Assembly: GCA_037957365.1 (NCBI GenBank)
Contig: JARHVA010000158.1
Coordinates: forward strand, 1,114,501 to 1,178,500
DNA: 64,000 nucleotides
Source of the DNA: Torreya grandis
Taxonomy: Eukaryota; Streptophyta; Pinopsida; Cupressales; Taxaceae
Direction of reading: 5' to 3'
Shown one piece after another: positions 57,565 to 64,000 of the stretch; position 1 is the first letter of the stretch, and each line of letters opens with the position of its first letter. The notes beneath the pieces were generated by a model. The model did not search any database. It saw nothing but the letters and a program-made list of their open reading frames with translations, and had not been told where the DNA came from. Both the position numbers and the translations under genes were made by a program.

Positions 57565-58881
57565 TTGACAAACCAAGGTAAATTTAAACATCAGTATGGG
57601 GAACAAATTTTCCAACTAAAGTCTAACAAAATTCCTAAAGGGTTGGTCACCCTTGAAAGTATTTTCTATGAGGGATACCATATGAGTAAAGATAAGGCAT
57701 TGATATCAATAGATGAGGAGACCTATGAAAGAGTCCTTATTTTCAAGGATAAGCTCCTCAATCTTATGAAGGTAAATAATGAGGAAAAAAGGCATGCTTT
57801 CATCAAACTTTGTAAGGAATATTTAGAAATCTTTGCTTGGGAATATAGTGACCTAAAAGGTTTTGATCTAAAGTTAGCCCAACATACTATAGAAATGGAG
57901 GCTAATGTTAAGCCTGTGAGGCAAAAACAAAGTCATGTTAACCCCAAAATAGAAGAGCTTATGAGGAGAGAGATAACCAAGTTAATTGAATCCAAGATCA
58001 TCTTTCCCATCAAGCACTCATCATGGGTAGCCAATTTAGTGCCTGTAAGGAAAAAGAATGGGGAGATTAGGCTATGTTTTGACTTTAGAGATCTGAATAG
58101 GGTCTCCTTAAAGGACCATTACCCTCTACCATCCATGGAGCAACTTCTTCAAATAATTATAGGTTCAAAATGTTTTTCTTTTTTGGATGGATATTTAGGT
58201 TATAACCAAGTATTAGTAAAGAAATAAGATCATTAAAAGACTACCTTCACCACCAAATGGGGCACGTATGTGTATCAAAAGATGCCTTTTGGATTATCAA
58301 ATACTGGGGCAACTTTCTAAAGAGCCATGGACATGGATTTCCTAGGGTTATTGAATGAAATGGTGCTAGTTTTCTTGGATGACATCACAATTTTCTCCAA
58401 GGATGCCAATGAACACATGGACCACCTGAAGTTGATCTTTGAGATATGTAGAGAGTATGGGATCTATTTGAATCCTAAGAAGTATGTGTTTTCTATGTAT
58501 GAAGGTAAGTTATTGGGTCACATTATTTTTAAGTAAGGATTAGCTATTGATCCTGATAGAATAAGTGCCATCTTGGCCTTATCCTTACCCAAGAATAAGA
58601 AGGGACTCCAAAGTTTCCTTGGGAAAATAAACTTGGTGAGAAAGTTTATACCTAGTTTTTCAAACTTGGTCAAGCCCATCACTACCATGCTTAAGAAGAA
58701 TCAAGTGTTCACTTTATCAAATGAAGGTAAATCAACATTTGAGGCTATCAAGCAATCCGTTGCCCAAGCACCCACACTCATGAATCATGTTTTCTCAAGA
58801 TATTTCATATTTTATGCCTTTTCCAATATTTATAATATATCATCTATGATGATGCAAAATAATGGTGAAGGACTTGAGTAG
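57565..58881 (+). pseudogene. Reverse transcriptase, Tat-like
   Basis: The first 220 codons (57565-58224) are open. They hold a leader, 'FIKLCKEYLEIFAWEYSDLKGFD', then fingers 'RREITKLIESKIIFPIKHSSWVANLVPVRKKNGEIRLCFDFRDLNRVSLKDHYPLP'-type sequence and the palm 'FLDGYLGYNQV' with the first catalytic Asp. Four in-frame stops lie between 58224 and 58320 around 'KMPFGLSNTGATF'. The open piece 58327-58533 has 'VFLDDITIFSKDANEH' with the catalytic Asp pair (58378-58383) and 'NPKKYVFSM'. The connection (58573-58700) reads 'KNKKGLQSFLGKINLVRKFIPSFS'. Apart from stops the catalytic residues are intact, and this is the best-preserved pol in the window. Confidence 0.88.
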
Positions 58882-59205
58882 CTAATAGAATTTTTTAGTT
58901 AGGGGCTTGAATGGTAGATGTGAGGTTGACTTTTATATAAAAACAAGTCCTTATAGTGGTAAGAAGCCTTAAAAAGTTAGGCCAATGGTCTCCAATAGCA
59001 AAATATATCTTATGGTGTCTCATCCTGGAGTGAGAGACTTCCTTCTTAATAAAGACTTGAATGAAAAGAGAGTTGGTTGGATTACCAAGGTCATGGAGTA
59101 TGATGTGGAGACCAAGGTCACTAAACTAGTAAGAGGTAAAGGTTTGTGTGAGCATATGGTTGATGACATTCATGAGGATAAAGAAGCTTCCATGGTGATA
59201 TAATA
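58700..59205 (+). pseudogene. Second RNase H (the usual gypsy one)
   Basis: After the connection: 'FEAIKQSVAQAPTLMNHVFSRYFIFYAFSNIYNISSMMMQNN', the usual start of gypsy RNase H with its first Asp replaced ('YAFSN' for Y-T-D-A-S). A stretch full of stops (58880-58980) follows, then 'KIYLMVSHPGVRDFLLNKDLNEKRVGWITKVMEYDVETK' and 'VRGKGLCEHM'. It is probably inactive. Having both this and the upstream domain supports Tat affiliation. Confidence 0.75.
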
Positions 59206-59239
59206 CAACAAGTGGAGGCACCTCTACTTCATAAGAGCT

Positions 59240-60465
59240 AGATCCATGATACCTCACATTTTTTGCTAATAGGAGAATGCCCTCAGAGTCTAGATAGGGA
59301 AAAAATAAGGTATTTTAGAATTTAATCCATACTTTATACATTAGTTGATGGGGTTTTATTCAAAATATACCTAAATGGAGTGATCCTAAGGTGTATAGAT
59401 GATGACCAATTGACAAGGCTCTTGGAGCAATTCCATGATGGGTCTATAGGAGACCATTTTGCTCTAAGGACCACAACAACAAAGCTAATGAGGGATGGTT
59501 ATTACTAGCCCAACCTCTTCAAATATGTGTATGCATGGGTAAGGAAGTGTCAAAAGTGTGATTTCTTTATGGGTAAGCACATATTGGCATCCCTTCCTCT
59601 CAATCCAATTCAAGTAAAGAAACCCTTCATGCAATATGGGCTAGATTTCATAGGAATGATCAACCCTCCATCAAGTGTAAGACATAAATGGGTGCTTAAT
59701 ACAACTGACTACTTCACCAGGTGGGTGGAAACCATTGCATTGAAAGAAGCTAATGAAGGTGCAGTCCTAAACTTTTATGACAACATTGTGACCAGGTGTG
59801 GTGTTCCATCCACTATCATTTTTGATAATGCATTAGCATTCCTCAATCTAAAAATGAGTGAATGGGTTATCAATATGGGCATCTACCTCAACACTTATTC
59901 CAACTATTATCCTCAATGGAATGGATTAGATGAGTCCATAAATAATAATTTGCTAAGAATCATTAGGAGAACTATGGAAGAGAACCAAAGGACATGACAC
60001 ACTAAATTAAAGATAGCCTTGTGGGCTGATAGGGTGATTCCTAAGGTTGCCATTGAAAATTATCCATATGTCTTAGTATATGGAAGGGAGGCCAAGTTAC
60101 CCATTTATCTTAAGCCCATCATAGAGTTGATAGAAGATGAGCCCATACATGTAAGACTGGTAGAACTCATTGAGCTTGAAGAAATGAGAGACCTTGTAAT
60201 GAAAACACTAGAGTCACATCAATCTCAAGCCAATAAATCCTTTGACAAGAGAGACATATCAAGGGACTTCAAGGAAGGGGATCTAGTCCTCAAGTGGGAT
60301 TCTAATAAGGCCAAGCCAGGTAACCATACCAAATTTGACAACTTGTGGAGTGGTCCTTATTTTATCCATAAATGCAAACAACATAATGCTTTTCAGATAG
60401 CCTAGCTAGATGGAGAGGTGCTTCCCATCCAAATCAATGTGATTCATCTAAAGCCTTGATATTAA
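59240..60465 (+). pseudogene. Integrase
   Basis: The zinc-binding region is readable before the open stretch: 'FHDGSIGDHFALRTTTTKL' gives H-x(n)-H, and 'CQKCDFF' gives C-x-x-C (59527-59580). The catalytic core follows: D in 'YGLDFIGMI' (about 59645), D in 'IIFDNALAF' (about 59822) and E in 'DESINN' (about 59932), so the DDE triad is intact. Stop TGA at 59996. The C-terminal part 60019-60402 has 'YGREAKLPIYLKP' and 'GDLVLKWDSNKAKPGNHTKFDNLWSGPYFIHKC'. It ends 'INVIHLKP' near 60456. It would insert the DNA copy into the genome. No chromodomain. Confidence 0.85.
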
Positions 60466-60746
60466 AAGAGTTTGCAACCATTGTGTATATTATACTTTTG
60501 TATAATTTTTTCATGTTTTCTCCTAAGTACCTTGTGTACATATTTTTAGTTATGTTTTTCCTTTCCCTAAGTGCCTTGGGCACAATGTTTTTTTAGTTCT
60601 TCTTGTCCTTATTGCTTCAAAGGGAGTTTCCAGACAGGGTCAACCTTGTCAAAGAAATTAGTAACTCTATGCCCAATGGATCAGATGAGGCAAATGAGCT
60701 AGTTTCTTAAGCATATCAAGCATGCTTCCCTACAAGTCACTAGAAA
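60466..60746 (+). other. 3' non-coding end of interior 1
   Basis: T-rich, then 'GCTTCAAAGGGAGTTTCC' (60614) and TGCCCAATGGATCAGATGAGG (60670), the block shared with 9816. No clear polypurine tract touches LTR B. Confidence 0.55.
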
Positions 60747-63212
60747 TGTTGGCCATTTTTTGCCCACATACTAAATCTCTTGCATGGTTTGATGAAGTAG
60801 TGGATCAAAGGCTTGGAAGATGATCAAATCAGTTTTCAAGGATCTAATAGCAGTGTTCAAGGATAAGCCTTCAATCCAAAAGGTAAGTAAAAAATATCTT
60901 ATTCGGCTAAGTCTTTATTTGTTCATTATTTTGGATTTTATAAGGACTAAGTGTTTATTTTCTTTTGGGACCTTTTTTGGCTAAGTGTTGAATTCTTTCA
61001 GATAATTTGTTTGAGACAAGGTTTTTGAAGGGATATTTCTTTTAGACAAAATGTCTGAAGCAAAAGGAAAAGACCTTTTCTTTTAAGAAAATTATTTGAG
61101 ATAATTTACTCGAGGGGTAACTCTTCAATAAAATGCTTCTTTTCAAAATTATCAAAGGCATTCTACAAAAAAGTGCCCCAAATAATTTCTTGAAAGGTTC
61201 TTTTCTTGAGAAATGGTCCAGTTAAAAATTCTAAAGGAATGGGTTTTTTTTGGGGAAAGTTTTTGAAGGAATTGGTCTTTTCAAAAGTTCTGAAGGTTTA
61301 TTTCCCTTTGGGAAAAGGATTTCCAAGGTTTTCAAAACCCATTTCAAGAAAGCTGAAGGGTTTTTTACAAAAATTATAAAGGGACTTTTTCAAAAATTTG
61401 AAGGGTTCTTTCCTTTCAAAAAAGGTTATTGTAAAATTCTCAAAGGTTCATTACAAAAATTCCAATGGGCACTTCATGGAAAAAGGGGTCATTTTAAAGA
61501 TATCTAAAGGGTACTTAAATTTTGAAAAGGGAATTTCAAGCAAAAAAAGGGGCACTCTTCAAAAATTTGAAGGTTCATTTTCAAAGAAAAGTTTGAAGGA
61601 ATGGTTTGAGTCTAAAAGGTCTGAATGAATTCTTTCAAGAGAATCATCCATTGAAAAATCACAAAGACATAATTTCCTTCAAAAATTTTGTTTGAAGGAA
61701 TTATTCAATGCAAAAATTCAAAGAATTTCTTTCAAGAGAGAATTCTGAATAAATTCTTTCAAAGATGAAAATGCCAAAGCAATAAATCATAGACAAATTG
61801 TCTGAAAGAAAATTCCATTTTCAAAATGCCAAAGGAATTCCTTCAAGAGAGGATAAGTCCATGGAAAAAGAGGCAACAAATAGTCTAAGGAAATAGTTGT
61901 TGGGATTCAAATATCCTATGATAGTCCCCAAAACATCAATTTTATCCCCTACAAGTAGTCGTTAGCATTTAAAATATCAAAAGTAGAACCAGTATGTAGA
62001 TAAAGGTTAGACTCCATCATTAAATCTCCTCAAAGACACAAGTGGGATATTCACACCTACTACCACAAAGTAGGTTGTTAACTTAAATAAAGAAGTGAAA
62101 CCATGCTTTTGACCAAGTCCCTGACATCTAGAATCTAGGAAAGGTAATATTTTGGATTGGGTTTCCTCCATAATGAGCTTAGGTCTAGTTTTAAAATGAG
62201 ATTTGATGTCTGCATTCAATGAAGAGCATATCGAGCCATACCCTTGATAGACAACCACCCAAAATAGGTTTGATCATGGATTGACAAATGCATAAGTATG
62301 GGGACCTTATCTTGGTAAATAGGAGGAGACTTTAATACACTAAAGGCTTAAGGATATTTGCATTGATCTTAGGTGGTTCATATCATGATCAAGGCAGTTG
62401 CATGCTTTGAATGTAAAGGAGCTCAAGAACAATAGTGGTGGTTGTAGCCATTTATGAGACCCTTCTCCATTTTTTGATGTAAGTCCTTCTTCTCTCATAT
62501 CCTTTTCCACTATACATATAGGTTGTTGAGCATTAAAAAGGATCCCTCAACTGGTGATAGAATTACTCTATCAAAATTGCCTTGTAACACTCTCTTGAAG
62601 CAATGAGATGAATTTTATGATTCTAGTTTGAATTCAAGTATACATTATTAGAGTTTAACTTGCAGATGTGTGCCCCTTTTCATCATCTATAGATTCTCTA
62701 TGTATCTTGCCTTAACTATTTTGGTTCCTTGCAGGTTTTGTGAAGTGTTAGACATTGGTACCTTTCTTGAAGTGTCACAAGTTTATAGTGTCTCATACAA
62801 ACCTATTTCTTTCTATCCTTCAAATTTTAGAGTTTCCCTTTGACCTCCACAAAAATTAATTATACTTGTGGCTTTGAGAGAGGATCATATTAATTCATGT
62901 CTTGGTTAGGTTCATTAGTAGTTGCCAAGGTTTCCAGGATGAAAGTGGACCATTTCATATTTTGGTGCATCACCATCCTTAGCTTAGATTTCCCTTTCAT
63001 GTTACCTTTATCTCCCTTTATCTTAGCCAATAGTAGGTTTTAGTGTGGGAAACAAGCTAAAATGAAGAAACTAAGGAGCTAGCCTCATTAAAAACCCTAG
63101 AGGTCCAACCTCATTATAGGATACCCATATCCTGAGGTTGTTCCAATATTGTAGTTGGGAGTGAGAGAGCCTAAAAAACTCTCCCACAAGGGTGTAATTC
63201 TCACCTAAAATA
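60747..63212 (+). repeat. LTR B (about 2.47 kb), shared between two interiors
   Basis: From TGTTGGCCATTTTTTGCCC to CACCTAAAATA, collinear with LTR A. It contains the same ~30-bp array (61020-61860), the source of spurious open frames there, and TATA-like TATACATATAGG at 62511-62522. Confidence 0.9.
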
Positions 63213-63217
63213 GTTGT

Positions 63218-63235
63218 TGGCATTCATTATGGGAC
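63218..63235 (+). other. Primer binding site candidate after LTR B
   Basis: TGGCATTCATTATGGGAC is a decayed relative of the site at 54305. Its presence shows that LTR B is followed by a genuine 5' interior, not by flanking DNA. Confidence 0.5.
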
Positions 63236-63367
63236 CAATTTCAAGGAAGATTGGTCAATTTTGATGCTAGTTTGATCAATTTTTAGTGGTTATAGCTTTC
63301 ATCTTTTAGTATCTAGTGACTCCAAAGAATACTCAATAATTTGGTGGTAGAATAATAACTATCTTTC

Positions 63368-64000
63368 ATGCCAAGGGTGACTACAAGATCAAATTCTAGA
63401 GGTATTATTTTTGATTTTGTTGAACTCCCCTTAAATTTAGCTAAAAGGTTAAGGTTGGCCCATACTCACCCATACATAGGAAACCATTTTCTTAAACCAA
63501 TCATGAGGTGTACTTATGTAAGAAGACCTTTGTTAGCCCCTTTTGTTACCATGATTCACCAAAGAGTTTTTGTAGGCTTCAGTGGCCAAAGTCCTTTGAA
63601 TATACCACAATGTGATCCTATGTTAGTATTATCTCTAAAAAATGTCCCATATTTTACAAGAGACCAAGCCATAACCCTTGTTAAACACATTAATGACATA
63701 ACCAATTTTTGCAATATCCAAAATGTCATTATAGAAATATAGCTATTAGACTATTAGTTGTATCCCTTAAGGGAAAAGCTTTAAATTGGTATAGAGGCTT
63801 AGATTCTAATTCTATTCAATCATGGAATCAGTTAGGAGAGGCCTTGTGTAAAATATTTTCAGACAAGAGTGAATATTTGTCACTAGTAGAATAGCTTACC
63901 ATAATTAAGAGAGTCCCCTATGAAGTCATGTAAAATTTCAACAAGATTGGGACAAAATTCTAGCCTCTATTAGACCATCCCCTAACTTTATGTTCCTATA
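63368..64000 (+). pseudogene. Tat-like gag, second unit (runs off the window)
   Basis: It opens at ATG 63368 (M-P-R-V-T-T-R-S-N-S) and is 124 codons open, with 'FVGFSGQSPLNIPQCDP' and 'ITLVKHINDITNF'. After a frame change it is readable from 63709 with 'LVVSLKGKALNWYRGLDSN' and 'LGEALCKIFSDKSEYLSLVE', the segment that is damaged in the first unit. The two gag copies differ at many positions, so the tandem is not recent, or it joined two already different elements. Confidence 0.8.

Larger units (their letters stand above)
51853..64000 (+). mobile_element. Tat-like Ty3/gypsy element in LTR-interior-LTR-interior tandem
   Basis: LTR A (51853-54299), interior 1 (54300-60746), LTR B (60747-63212), then interior 2, which begins again with the same leader and gag (63213 to the window end). 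Interior 1 has gag, protease, an RNase H-like domain, RT, a second RNase H and integrase in one direction. Two RNase H domains place it in or near the Tat lineage. One LTR serves as 3' LTR of the first unit and 5' LTR of the second, so this is a tandem produced by recombination or template joining, not two separate insertions. All frames are broken. Confidence 0.88.

Noticed and set aside
57565..58881. Endogenous pararetrovirus (caulimovirid) as source of the RT
   Set aside because: RT is followed by RNase H and an integrase with HHCC and DDE residues and is flanked by LTRs, which is a gypsy retrotransposon.

Overview
This 64-kb window is plant nuclear DNA made of nested, old LTR retrotransposons. 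I found no host gene, tRNA, rRNA or CRISPR array. It is AT-rich, and almost every recognisable coding stretch is a reverse-transcribing element broken by stops and frameshifts. The element types are Ty3/gypsy Tat-like, Ty3/gypsy chromovirus with chromodomain, and Ty1/copia. LTRs of 5.3 kb, deep nesting and slow removal of very old copies fit a large-genome seed plant, and a gymnosperm is my best guess. That guess is inference; nothing here is diagnostic of species.

Layout. (1) Positions 1-1330 hold a piece of an LTR. Positions 1340-1978 and 16388-17330 are two halves of one minus-strand gag remnant. They are split by a 14.4-kb element (1979-16382, target duplication GTTAT) with two ~5.3-kb LTRs around a 2.6-kb interior that holds one decayed reading frame unlike gag or pol. 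Its 3' LTR is itself interrupted by a copia solo LTR (14268-15441, target duplication CTTAG). (2) Positions 17331-19700 look like the leader and LTR of the split gag element and are rich in TTGACC motifs. (3) Positions 21508-30824 are a Tat-like element with 1.24-kb LTRs, gag and protease remnants, no visible RT or integrase, and an extra ~377-codon frame of unknown function. (4) Positions 31744-43815 are a minus-strand chromovirus (gag, protease, RT, RNase H, integrase, chromodomain). A copia element (33134-37502) sits in its integrase, flanked by a ~132-bp duplication, and a short-LTR non-autonomous element (39386-41448) sits just upstream of RT. (5) Positions 44503-47337 are a second member of that short-LTR family. 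Positions 47338-51852 hold degenerate tandem repeats, another gag remnant and unassigned AT-rich DNA. (6) From 51853 to the window end there is a Tat-like element arranged LTR-interior-LTR-interior, so two interiors share one 2.5-kb LTR. Its first interior reads gag, protease, RNase H-like, RT, RNase H, integrase.

How the parts relate. The 5.3-kb-LTR element has no pol. It shares a primer-binding-site type and a short block near its 3' end with the Tat element at 51853, so mobilisation in trans by such an element is plausible. Relative order is readable from nesting: the split gag element is older than the 5.3-kb-LTR element, which is older than the copia solo LTR; and the chromovirus is older than the copia element and the short-LTR element inside it. 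The copia element has the most similar LTR pair and is probably the youngest full insertion. Stop codons in the old frames fall largely as TAA/TAG where glutamine would be expected and TGA where tryptophan would be expected, consistent with long decay of methylated DNA. I did not find a convincing new biological system; the best leads are in the findings.
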